A stretch of 64,000 nt of DNA from Bosea sp. RAC05. Its GTDB lineage: Bacteria; Pseudomonadota; Alphaproteobacteria; Rhizobiales; Beijerinckiaceae. The stretch covers positions 3,830,001-3,894,000 of the forward strand of contig NZ_CP016464.1 in the NCBI RefSeq assembly GCF_001713455.1, in the 5' to 3' direction. A model generated the notes under the pieces. It searched no databases. It was given only the letters and a program-made list of their open reading frames with translations, and was not told the DNA's origin. Below, in pieces: positions 56,949 through 64,000 of the stretch (position 1 is its first letter; every line of letters starts with the position of its first letter). A program made the translations under genes and the position numbers.

Positions 56949-57650
56949 CTAACCGAAGCGCAGCGCCGGCAGCCGGTCCAGCGCGTTGAAGTCCGTCGCG
57001 GAGGCGACGACGTTGTCATAGGCCGCGAAGCCCTCCGCGCCGAGCATGGTCAGCATGGCGACGGCCCGCATGCCGGCCCGCCGCGCCGCCTCGACGCCGT
57101 TGGGGGCGTCCTCGAAGACGAGGCAGGTCTCCGGCGCCACGCCCATGCGGCGCGCCGCCTCGACGAACATGTCCGGATGCGGCTTGCCGCGGAAACCCTG
57201 AGACGGCGAGATCACCGTCGCAAATTCGGCCCGCAGGCCGAGCGTATCGAGCACCAGCGCGATGTTCTCGGGCGGCGCGGCCGAGGCCACCGCCATCGGG
57301 ACGCCGAAGCTGCGGGCGCGCGCCATCAGCGGCAGCAGGCCCGGCAGCGGCGCGACATGAGGCCGGTAGGTCTCGCGGTAGAGCGTCTCCTTGGCTTCGC
57401 CGAGCCGCGCGATCTCCTCGGCAGCGACGCCCGGAAAATAGGGCCCCACGATCTCGCTGACGGCCATCCCGGCCGTGGTCCGGAAGAAGGCTGGCCGGTC
57501 GAAGGGCAGGCCGTGCTCGCGGTGCCAGCTCTCCCAGGCGTCGTCATGGAAGCGCATGTTGTCGACGATGGTGCCGTCCATGTCGAAGATCAGCGCGCCG
57601 GCCGGCTCGTCCCAGGCCTTCGTGCTGGAGGGGTTCGGCTCAGTCGTCAT
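56949..57650 (-). CDS. HAD family hydrolase, beta-phosphoglucomutase-like
   Basis: A 233-residue phosphatase or mutase. ALIFDMDGTIVDNMRFHDDAW holds the nucleophile Asp, VASAAPPENI motif II, FRGKPHPDMFVEAARRMG motif III Lys, and CLVFEDAPNGVEAARRAGM motif IV. A small helical cap lies in between. The substrate is a small phosphorylated compound, probably a sugar phosphate. Overlaps the rimM 3-prime end by 11 bp on the same strand. Confidence 0.9.
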   Translation of the reverse strand: MTTEPNPSSTKAWDEPAGALIFDMDGTIVDNMRFHDDAWESWHREHGLPFDRPAFFRTTAGMAVSEIVGPYFPGVAAEEIARLGEAKETLYRETYRPHVAPLPGLLPLMARARSFGVPMAVASAAPPENIALVLDTLGLRAEFATVISPSQGFRGKPHPDMFVEAARRMGVAPETCLVFEDAPNGVEAARRAGMRAVAMLTMLGAEGFAAYDNVVASATDFNALDRLPALRFG

Positions 57651-58167
57651 CGTCGGCCTCGAACAGTCCCTCGGGCGGAACCGCCTCGATCCGCCGGGCG
57701 GCGATGTCGATGCGCGGCGCGAAGGCCTTGGTGAAGGGCATCAGCACCGAGCGCCCGTCCGGCAGCAGAATGTCGAGCAGGTCGCCCGCGCCGTAATTGG
57801 CGACGGTGGTGACCGTCCCCAGAACCACGCCATCGGGACCGACGACCGCGCAGCCGATCAGATCGGCCTGCAGGAACTCGTCCTCGTCCTCGGGCGCCGG
57901 GATCTTGTCGCGGGACACGAAGAGGTTGACGCCGTTGAGGCTCTCGGCCGCCTCGCGGCTGGTGATGCCCTTGAGGCGGGCGACCACGACCTCCTTGGCC
58001 GGGCGGATCTCGGCGATCTCGAAGCGCCGGCCCTTCTCGTCGGTCAGCGGGCCGTAGTCGGCGATGGCCAGCGGATCGCCGGTGAAGGCCTTGATCCGGA
58101 CCTCGCCCTTGATGCCATGCGCGGCGCCGATGACGCCGAGCAGGATGAGCTTGTCGTCAGCGGCCAT
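57640..58167 (-). CDS. rimM: Ribosome maturation factor RimM
   Basis: 175 residues from the ATG at 58167 (MAADDKLILLGVIGAAHGIKGEVRIKAFTGDP). The N-terminal RimM domain and the C-terminal PRC barrel (LIGCAVVGPDGVVLGTVTTVANYGAGDLLDI, RSVLMPFTKAFAPRIDI) are present. Assists 30S head assembly, binding S19. An acidic tail DDDD ends it. Repeat at 58200-58290 separates it from rpsP. Confidence 0.95.
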   Translation of the reverse strand: MAADDKLILLGVIGAAHGIKGEVRIKAFTGDPLAIADYGPLTDEKGRRFEIAEIRPAKEVVVARLKGITSREAAESLNGVNLFVSRDKIPAPEDEDEFLQADLIGCAVVGPDGVVLGTVTTVANYGAGDLLDILLPDGRSVLMPFTKAFAPRIDIAARRIEAVPPEGLFEADDDD

Positions 58168-58199
58168 GCTGCACCCCCTCATCGAGGAGAGGCACGGCC

Positions 58200-58290
58200 G
58201 TCATGCTCGCCCCTGTGGCGAGCATCCACGGCTTGAACTCAGGTCGCGACGAGCGAAGACGTGGATGGTCGGGACAAGCCCGACCATGAC
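58200..58290. repeat. Palindromic repeat GTCATGCTCGCC...GACCATGAC
   Basis: 91 bp bounded by GTCATGCTCG and CGACCATGAC, containing hairpins such as GGTCGGG-ACAAG-CCCGACC. Lies between rpsP and rimM. Same style as 43626-43700. Confidence 0.7.
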
Positions 58291-58317
58291 GAACAGCATC
58301 GCGAGCCCGAGACCGCA

Positions 58318-58677
58318 TCACGCCTCGGCTTCGGCCGGAGCGGCGGACTTGGCGGCCTTCTTCTCGGCGCGCTCCTTGGCCTTCTCGCCGGGAACGCCCT
58401 TGGCCGGGTTGCTGCGGACCGGGCGCTTGGCGAGGCCGGCGGCGTCCAGGAAGCGCAGCACGCGGTCGGTCGGCTGGGCGCCCTTGGCGAGCCACTCCTT
58501 GGCCTTCTCGACGTCGAGCACGACGCGCTCCGGCGAATCCTTCGCCTTCATCGGATCATAGGAGCCGATCTTCTCGATGAAGCGGCCATCGCGCGGCGAG
58601 CGGGCATCGGCGACGACGATGCGGTAGTACGGGCGCTTCTTGGCGCCGCCACGGGTCAGGCGGATCTTGAGGGACAT
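58318..58677 (-). CDS. rpsP: 30S ribosomal protein S16
   Basis: 119 residues, [43 protein letters not shown] is the S16 core, followed by [22 protein letters not shown]. The Ala/Lys-rich C-terminal extension (about residues 85-119) is common in alphaproteobacteria. Needed for 30S assembly. Confidence 0.98.
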   Translation of the reverse strand: MSLKIRLTRGGAKKRPYYRIVVADARSPRDGRFIEKIGSYDPMKAKDSPERVVLDVEKAKEWLAKGAQPTDRVLRFLDAAGLAKRPVRSNPAKGVPGEKAKERAEKKAAKSAAPAEAEA

Positions 58678-58723
58678 TCGCGTCTTTCCTTGGGTTTTGA
58701 ACGGGTAAGCGTTGCGGTGGAAA

Positions 58724-58987
58724 TCAGGGCTTGTTGTCGTCGACCAGCTGGTCGATCGCGGCCCAGGGATCGTCCTTCATGCCCGTCGAGGTGAAGATCT
58801 CGAGATCGATCGAGCCGTCTTCCAGCACGTCGATCTCCCAGTATTCACCCGGCGCATGCACGAGGAAGGAGAAGGCGTCGTCGCGATAGGACGACGTCTC
58901 ATAGGACAGGTTGGCCTCGTCGAGACGGGCCTTGACCTGCTTGAACACGTCGAACATGCCGACGCGCATTTCGGTGGGCTTGGTCAC
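58724..58987 (-). CDS. Small conserved protein between ffh and rpsP
   Basis: 87 residues from a GTG at 58987 that overlaps the ffh stop (GTGA), or 81 from the ATG at 58969. [23 protein letters not shown], then a beta-rich, acidic domain [25 protein letters not shown]. No recognised family. Coupling to ffh implies it is expressed with SRP; role unknown. Confidence 0.65.
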   Translation of the reverse strand: MTKPTEMRVGMFDVFKQVKARLDEANLSYETSSYRDDAFSFLVHAPGEYWEIDVLEDGSIDLEIFTSTGMKDDPWAAIDQLVDDNKP

Positions 58988-60570
58988 TTCTTCTTGCCTC
59001 CGAAGGGGTTGGAGCCCCCCAGCCCCGGAAGCCCGCTGCCGAGACCGGGCAGCTTCGGCATCATCCCCGCCGGCGGCGTCACGCCCTTGGGCAGGCCCGG
59101 AAAGCCGCCCGGAGGCAGGCCCGGCATGCCGCCGCCCGCGCCGAGCTGCTTCTGCAGTTCGGCGAGCTGCGCCGGGTCCATCTTCGAGGGGTCGGGCATG
59201 CCGGGCGGCAGGCCGCCCATGCCGCCGCCGATGCCGAACATCTGGCCGAGTTTGCCGAGCATGCCGCCCTTCTGCTTGCTCATCGCCTTCATCATGTCGG
59301 CCATGCCGCGATGCATCTTGAGCAGCTTGTTGATCGCCTCGGGCGAGGTGCCGGAGCCGGCGGCGATGCGCTTCTTGCGGCTGTTCTTGAGCAGGTCGGG
59401 ATTCTTGCGCTCGGCCGGCGTCATCGAATCGATGATCGCGATCTGGCGCTTGATCATCTTGTCGTTGACGCCCGAATTGGCGAGCTGGCCCTGCATCTGC
59501 TTCATGCCGGGCAGCATGCCCATCACGCCGCCGAGACCGCCCATCTTCTCCATCTGCTGGAGCTGCATGCGCATGTCGGCAAGGTCGAAATTGCCCTTGG
59601 CGAGGCGCTGCGCCAGCGCCTGGGCCTTGTCGGCGTCGACCGTCTCGGCCGCGCGCTCGACCAGGCTGACGATGTCGCCCATGCCGAGGATGCGGTTGGC
59701 GACGCGGGACGGGTGGAAATCCTCCAGCGCGTCGATCTTCTCGCCGGTGCCGACGAGCTTGATCGGCTTGCCGGTGACGGCGCGCATCGAGAGCGCCGCG
59801 CCGCCGCGGGAATCGCCGTCCATGCGGGTCAGCACGATGCCGGTCAGCCCGACGCGGGCGTCGAAGGCGCGCGCCGTGTTGACGGCGTCCTGGCCGGTCA
59901 GCGCGTCGGCGACGAGCAGCACCTCGTGCGGGTTGGTCGCCGCCTTCACCTCGGCGACCTCGGCCATCAGCGTGTCGTCGAGCGTGACGCGGCCGGCGGT
60001 GTCGAGCATCACGACGTCGTAGCCGCCCAGACGGGCGGCCTCGATCGCGCGCCGCGCGATCTGCACGGCCGACTGTCCGGCGACGATCGGCAGCGTCTCG
60101 ACGCCGACCTGCTTGCCGAGGATGGCGAGTTGCTCCATCGCGGCCGGGCGGCGCGTGTCGAGCGAGGCCATCAGGACGCGCTTCTTGCTGCGGTCGGTCA
60201 GGCGCTTGGCGATCTTGGCAGTCGAGGTCGTCTTGCCCGAGCCCTGCAGACCGACCATCAGGATCGGCACCGGCGGCACGGCGTCGAAGGTGATGCCCTC
60301 GCCGTCACCGCCGAGCATGTCGATCAGCGCGTCGTTGACGATCTTGATGACCTGCTGGCCGGGCGTGACTGACTTCAGCACTTCGGCGCCGACGGCCCGC
60401 TCGCGGACCTTGTCGGTGAAGGAGCGCACGACCTCGAGCGCGACGTCGGCCTCGAGGAGCGCCTTGCGCACCTCGCGCAGCGCGGCGTTGACGTCCTCCT
60501 CGGTCAGCGAACCCCTGCGGGTCAGCCCCGAGAGGATGCCTGATAGCCTGTCGCTGAGAGTGCCGAACAT
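58984..60570 (-). CDS. ffh: Signal recognition particle protein Ffh
   Basis: 528 residues. N domain (1-90), GTPase G domain with GLQGSGKTTSTAKIA (P-loop), DTRRPAAMEQL, VMLDTAGR, LTGQDAVNTA and KLVGTGEKIDALEDF. M domain with MGMLPGMKQM and the RNA-binding RIAAGSGTSPEAINKLLKMHRGM, then a Gly/Pro/Met-rich tail. Directs membrane proteins to SecYEG with 4.5S RNA. Promoter at 60745-60773. Confidence 0.97.
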   Translation of the reverse strand: MFGTLSDRLSGILSGLTRRGSLTEEDVNAALREVRKALLEADVALEVVRSFTDKVRERAVGAEVLKSVTPGQQVIKIVNDALIDMLGGDGEGITFDAVPPVPILMVGLQGSGKTTSTAKIAKRLTDRSKKRVLMASLDTRRPAAMEQLAILGKQVGVETLPIVAGQSAVQIARRAIEAARLGGYDVVMLDTAGRVTLDDTLMAEVAEVKAATNPHEVLLVADALTGQDAVNTARAFDARVGLTGIVLTRMDGDSRGGAALSMRAVTGKPIKLVGTGEKIDALEDFHPSRVANRILGMGDIVSLVERAAETVDADKAQALAQRLAKGNFDLADMRMQLQQMEKMGGLGGVMGMLPGMKQMQGQLANSGVNDKMIKRQIAIIDSMTPAERKNPDLLKNSRKKRIAAGSGTSPEAINKLLKMHRGMADMMKAMSKQKGGMLGKLGQMFGIGGGMGGLPPGMPDPSKMDPAQLAELQKQLGAGGGMPGLPPGGFPGLPKGVTPPAGMMPKLPGLGSGLPGLGGSNPFGGKKK

Positions 60571-60744
60571 GCGGACCTGCTTGCTTGCCTTCAGGGACCG
60601 GCAGCGCGAAGCCCCATCGCCAAACGGTTTCGCGCCCGAGGGCGCGGACGCGCTGTCGGGCGTTGACCTCCGGGCTCGTGTAGCCGCGAGGCGGCCCGGT
60701 CGGCGGATGCGGTCTCGACGATGTCGGCGAAACGGATGGCGCGG

Positions 60745-60773
60745 TTAAAGCGGCAGATTGTGGCGAAAGTCAA
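60745..60773 (-). promoter_or_regulatory. Probable sigma-70 promoter of the ffh operon
   Basis: On the minus strand TTGACT (60768-60773) and CTTTAA (60745-60750) are separated by 17 bp. It lies about 175 bp upstream of the ffh start, leaving a moderately long leader. Confidence 0.5.
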
Positions 60774-60837
60774 GGTTGACCGGGTCGCCGCAGCAATCTC
60801 GCCATGATGGGCCGCTAGCGCCGCACCCTCCGAAGCG

Positions 60838-61419
60838 ATGCCGGACCCATCCTCGCCCATGCGCCCCCTTCTCTTCGCTGCCGCCCTCGCCCTCCTCGCC
60901 GCCGGCTGCGCCGGTGAGCCACGCCGCGAGACGCCGCTCGATGCGCGCGCCACCGAACGCCTGGCGGCGGTCACGCTCGATCCCGCCGAGGCCGGCCGTA
61001 TCTTCAATGCCTATCGTGCCGGCCAGGGCCTCGGGCCCGTCAGGCTCGATCCCACCCTGACGGCCATGGCCCAGCGCCAGGCCGATGCCATGGCGCGCGC
61101 CAACGCGCTCTCGCACGACGCCGCCGGCAATTTCGCCGCGCGCGTCCATGCCGCCGGCCTCGACGCCGCCCGCGCGGCGGAAAATCTCGGCGGCGGCTAC
61201 TATTCGACGGCAGAAGCCTTCGCCGGCTGGCGCGCCTCGTCGGGCCATGACGCCAATCTGCGGATGAAGGAGGCCACCCGCTTCGGCATCGCGCTCGCGA
61301 AGGACCCGCAGACGCGTTATCGCGCCTGGTGGGCGCTGGTCGTGGCGGGCGAACCGGAGAAGCGCGTCGAGATGTCGGCCGGGCCCGTCGGTTGGTTCGG
61401 TTCGAACCGGCCTGACTGA
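60838..61419 (+). CDS. CAP-domain lipoprotein (SCP/PR1 family)
   Basis: 193 residues from the ATG at 60838, or 186 from 60859. Lipoprotein signal MRPLLFAAALALLAAGC with lipobox LAAGC. A CAP domain follows: IFNAYRAGQGLGPVRLDPTLTAMAQRQADAMA, LSHDAAGNFAARVHAAG, ENLGGGYYSTAEAFAGWRASSGHDANL, and a WWALVVA end strand. Envelope-located. Function unknown. Divergent from ffh. Confidence 0.88.
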   Translation: MPDPSSPMRPLLFAAALALLAAGCAGEPRRETPLDARATERLAAVTLDPAEAGRIFNAYRAGQGLGPVRLDPTLTAMAQRQADAMARANALSHDAAGNFAARVHAAGLDAARAAENLGGGYYSTAEAFAGWRASSGHDANLRMKEATRFGIALAKDPQTRYRAWWALVVAGEPEKRVEMSAGPVGWFGSNRPD

Positions 61420-61544
61420 GGCTTCGGCCGTCGCAGCAGAACCCCTCTGCCCCTTTACAGAACGGCATGGCCTACCGATTGCTGCTGTCGAGAATACCTG
61501 CCGGCGTTGCCGAGTCCGAAAACCAGCCTGAGACCGAGCCCATC

Positions 61545-62132
61545 ATGAACAAGACGGCGACCACCGCCCATCCGATCCTGCCGCTGCTGGCCGAACGCTG
61601 GAGCCCGCGCGCCTTCACGGCCACAAAGATCGACGCCACCGCGCTCGGCTCGCTCTTCGAGGCGGCCCGCTGGGCGCCGTCCGCCAGCAATCTTCAGCCC
61701 TGGGGCTTCGTCCACGCCGCCCATGGCGGCGCCGGCTTTGCCGCGATCGTCGGCAGTCTGGCGGCGGGCAATGTCACCTGGGCGCAGCATGCTCCGCTGC
61801 TGGTGGTCGGCGTCGCCGAGCTGACGAAGGCCGACGGCAGCCCCAATCTCTATGGACGCTACGATCTCGGCCAGTCGGTCGCGCATCTGTCGATCCAGGC
61901 CGCGGCGCTCGGCCTTCATCTGCATCAGATGGCCGGCTTCGATTCCGCCAGGCTGCGCGAGGCCGTGTGCCTGCCCGCCAGCCATGAACCCGTCGTGGTG
62001 ATCGCGGTTGGCACCGTCGGCGAGGCCTCGCAACTGCCGTCACCGCTGGATGAGCGTGAGCGCGCCCCGCGCAGCCGCAAGCCGCTGGACAGTTTCGTCT
62101 TCACCGACACTTGGCCGGCCGGCCGGCCCTGA
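61545..62132 (+). CDS. Nitroreductase family protein
   Basis: 195 residues from the ATG at 61545. RWSPRAFTATKIDATALGSLFEAARWAPSASNLQPWGFV is the FMN-binding start of the family, GQSVAHLSIQAAALGLHLHQMAGFD its helix. NAD(P)H-dependent reduction of nitro or quinone compounds, substrate unknown. A longer upstream open frame to 61467 is unlikely. Confidence 0.9.
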   Translation: MNKTATTAHPILPLLAERWSPRAFTATKIDATALGSLFEAARWAPSASNLQPWGFVHAAHGGAGFAAIVGSLAAGNVTWAQHAPLLVVGVAELTKADGSPNLYGRYDLGQSVAHLSIQAAALGLHLHQMAGFDSARLREAVCLPASHEPVVVIAVGTVGEASQLPSPLDERERAPRSRKPLDSFVFTDTWPAGRP

Positions 62133-62152
62133 TCGCCGAGAGGGGGATCGTC

Positions 62153-62779
62153 ATGACCTTCGAGACCTGGGCCGCCTTCGCGGCCGCCACCGCAGTGCTG
62201 CTGGTTATTCCCGGCCCGACGATCCTGCTCGTCGTCTCCTATGCGCTCGGCCAGGGCTGGCGCACCGCGCTGCCGACGGCGGCCGGCGTCGCGCTCGGCG
62301 ATTTCACCGCGATGACGCTCTCCATGCTCGGCGTCGGCGCGCTGCTGGCGACCTCGGCCACCGTCTTCACCGCGCTGAAATGGGCAGGCGCGGCCTATCT
62401 CGTCTGGCTCGGCATCAAGCTCTTCCGCGCCGGCGGCACGCTCGACGCCAGCCCGCGCGAGGATGCGGTGTCGTCGCTGAAGATGCTCGGCCATGCCTGG
62501 CTGGTCACGGCGCTGAACCCCAAGAGCCTCACCTTCTTCGTCGCCTTCCTGCCGCAGTTCCTCGATCCGAAGGCCGATTTCTGGACGCAGATGCTGATCT
62601 TCGAGGCGACCTTCGTGACGCTCGCCGCCGCCAACGCCTTCGGCTACGCGCTCATCGCCTCCCGCGCCCGCGCCGTCGTCAGCAGCCCGCGCGCCATCCG
62701 AGCCATCAACCGGACCGGCGGGACCCTGCTGATCGGGGCCGGCATCGCAACCGTCGCGATGCGCAGCGGCACGCGCTGA
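62153..62779 (+). CDS. LysE family translocator
   Basis: 208 residues, about six helices, from the ATG at 62153 following GGGGGA. AVLLVIPGPTILLVVSYALGQGW (PGP motif), GVALGDFTAMTLSMLGVGALL and TALNPKSLTFFVAFLPQFLDP. Amino-acid or metabolite exporter. Confidence 0.92.
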   Translation: MTFETWAAFAAATAVLLVIPGPTILLVVSYALGQGWRTALPTAAGVALGDFTAMTLSMLGVGALLATSATVFTALKWAGAAYLVWLGIKLFRAGGTLDASPREDAVSSLKMLGHAWLVTALNPKSLTFFVAFLPQFLDPKADFWTQMLIFEATFVTLAAANAFGYALIASRARAVVSSPRAIRAINRTGGTLLIGAGIATVAMRSGTR

Positions 62780-62792
62780 AGGCGAAACGATC

Positions 62793-63407
62793 ATGACGGC
62801 CCGCGACACCGCCACGCTGGATTTCTATGCCGCCGAGGCGCAGGCCTATGCGGGCCGATCCCGCGAAGCCGAGCATGCCCGCATCGCCGCCTTCGCCGCG
62901 GCGCTGCCGCCCGGCGCCCGCGTGCTGGAACTGGGCTGCGGCGGCGGTCACGACAGCGTCGCGCTCCTCGACCGCGGCCTCGACCTCGTCGCCACCGACG
63001 GCTCGCCGGAACTGGCCGAGCAGGCGAGCCGGCGTCTCGGCCGGCCGGTCGAGGTGCTGCTCTTCGAGGACATCGACGCGGTCGAGACCTTCGACGGCGT
63101 CTGGGCCAATGCCTGCCTGCTGCACGTGCCCCGTACGGCGCTGCCTGGCATCCTCGCCTCCATTCACAGGGCGCTGAAGCCCGGCGGACTGTTCTACGCC
63201 AGCTTCAAGGCGGGCACGACCGAGGGGCGGGACCGCTTCGGCCGCTACTTCAACTATCCCTCGCCGGACTGGCTGCGGTCCGCCTACGGCCCCGAGGGCT
63301 GGCAGAGCCTCGACCTCCGCGAGGAGATCGGCGGCGGCTATGACGGCGAGCCGACGCCCTGGCTTCATGTCACGGCAATCAAGGGCGCGGCGGTCAAGCG
63401 ACCGTGA
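62793..63407 (+). CDS. Class I SAM-dependent methyltransferase
   Basis: 204 residues. DFYAAEAQAYAGRSREAE, VLELGCGGGHDSVALLDRGLDLVATDGSPELAEQA (motif I/II), FDGVWANACLLHVPRTALPGIL (motif IV), LKPGGLFYASFKAGTTEGRDRFGRYFNY. Resembles TehB-like small-molecule methyltransferases. It starts 13 bp after the LysE stop; possibly the same transcript. Confidence 0.9.
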   Translation: MTARDTATLDFYAAEAQAYAGRSREAEHARIAAFAAALPPGARVLELGCGGGHDSVALLDRGLDLVATDGSPELAEQASRRLGRPVEVLLFEDIDAVETFDGVWANACLLHVPRTALPGILASIHRALKPGGLFYASFKAGTTEGRDRFGRYFNYPSPDWLRSAYGPEGWQSLDLREEIGGGYDGEPTPWLHVTAIKGAAVKRP

Positions 63408-63453
63408 ACGATGGCGGCTTGACCCGCGGCGGAGCGAACCCACTTTCTGCGGC

Positions 63454-64000
63454 ATGAACCGCCGCAAACTCCTCACCCTCCTCGGCCTCCCCGCGCTGCT
63501 CGGCACCGGCAGTGCGGCCTGGGCCTCGATCTCGCGCTCGCGCAACCCGTATTATCAGGGCCCCGTGACCGAGAACTTCAACGGAACCGTCTTCACCGAC
63601 GGCCGGCCCGTGACCAAGGGGCTCGCCGACGTGCTGAAATGGCAGACCTCGAAGCGCGATCGCGAGGCGTTTCCCGAGAGCTACCCCGCCCCGCCCAAGG
63701 ACAGGCCGCCCGCCCGCGTCGACAGCGTCCGCGTCGTCCATCTCGGCCACGCCTCCTTCCTCTACCAGATCGGCGACCTCAACCTGCTGATCGACCCGGT
63801 CTATTCGCTGCGCGCCAGCCCGCTGAGCTTCTTCGGTCCACGCCGCGTCAACGATCCGGGTGTCGCTTTCGACGACCTGCCGCGCATCGACGCCGTCCTG
63901 ATCACGCACAACCATTACGACCATCTCGACATCGAGACGCTGGCGCGGCTGCATGAGCGCGATCAGCCGCGCATGATCATGCCGCTCGGCAACGACACCA
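63454..64000 (+). CDS. MBL-fold metallohydrolase (NAPE-PLD/UlaG-like), truncated by window end
   Basis: The first 182 codons are in the window. A signal-like N-terminus MNRRKLLTLLGLPALLGTG, then VRVVHLGHASFLYQIGDLNLLIDPVYSLRASPLSFFGPRRVND and the metal motif ITHNHYDHLDIETL (HxHxDH). Such proteins hydrolyse phospholipid or lactone-type esters; the substrate is unknown. The end lies beyond the window. Confidence 0.9.
   Translation, partial: MNRRKLLTLLGLPALLGTGSAAWASISRSRNPYYQGPVTENFNGTVFTDGRPVTKGLADVLKWQTSKRDREAFPESYPAPPKDRPPARVDSVRVVHLGHASFLYQIGDLNLLIDPVYSLRASPLSFFGPRRVNDPGVAFDDLPRIDAVLITHNHYDHLDIETLARLHERDQPRMIMPLGNDT

Overview
The window is gene-dense, high-GC chromosomal DNA from an alphaproteobacterium, almost certainly of the order Hyphomicrobiales (Rhizobiales) and possibly Bosea-like. 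The genus is an inference. The support is the trxB-LsrB-like pair, carA and carB at separate sites, a DnaG primase whose N-terminal zinc ligands are all replaced, an ffh-rpsP-rimM-trmD translation cluster, and scattered GTCAT...ATGAC palindromic repeats. I see no rRNA, tRNA, insertion sequence, prophage or CRISPR array.

Layout. 1-7.8 kb: an amino-acid-type ABC solute-binding protein with the start of a membrane sensor behind it, a hotdog thioesterase, a core MetE-type methionine synthase, an MFS carrier, a DJ-1/PfpI protein, HlyU, YjbQ, LysE, and an ArsR-SRPBCC pair behind a perfect palindromic operator. 7.8-16.8 kb: rpoD, dnaG, a YqeY-like protein, carA, a prephenate dehydrogenase coupled to an ABC-F ATPase. 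17-27.9 kb: truncated globin, GNAT, cyclopropane fatty acid synthase, PilZ, a methyltransferase, a two-component system facing an alpha-carbonic anhydrase, GtrA, a membrane EAL phosphodiesterase, and an AztD-like zinc chaperone behind a Zur-like box. 28-36.3 kb: carB, greA, Lrp/AsnC, an ELM1-family protein, trxB and an LsrB-like regulator. 36.3-36.75 kb holds no protein gene but a good small-RNA candidate. 36.8-43.6 kb: FMN reductase, O6-methylguanine methyltransferase, MsrP, a TPR protein with eleven 144-bp tandem repeats, leuB and RidA. 43.7-54.1 kb: lytic transglycosylase, SemiSWEET, a DUF486 protein, a methyltransferase, a DUF6502-DUF5666 operon facing two tiny overlapping membrane-protein genes, a PQQ-type sugar dehydrogenase, histidine phosphatase, TctC-type binding protein, YaiI, two coupled tiny Lys/Ala-rich genes and a transglutaminase-like protein. 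54.3-64 kb: an aminotransferase, a rhodanese without its cysteine, the ffh-rpsP-rimM-HAD-trmD cluster with palindromic repeats at its junctions, a CAP-domain lipoprotein, a nitroreductase, LysE, a methyltransferase and the start of a metallo-beta-lactamase-fold hydrolase.

Most of the window is housekeeping sequence. The parts that ordinary annotation would miss are: (i) the 36.58-36.72 kb small-RNA candidate, with an exposed anti-Shine-Dalgarno motif and its own promoter-like boxes and terminator; (ii) the 46.6-49.1 kb DUF6502-DUF5666 locus, with two GTGGGA-N5-TCCCAC boxes exactly 60 bp apart, the divergent pair of small membrane proteins, and a probable one-base frameshift in a G run; (iii) the homogenised 48-residue TPR array; (iv) an aztD-like gene with a Zur-like box but without aztABC beside it.
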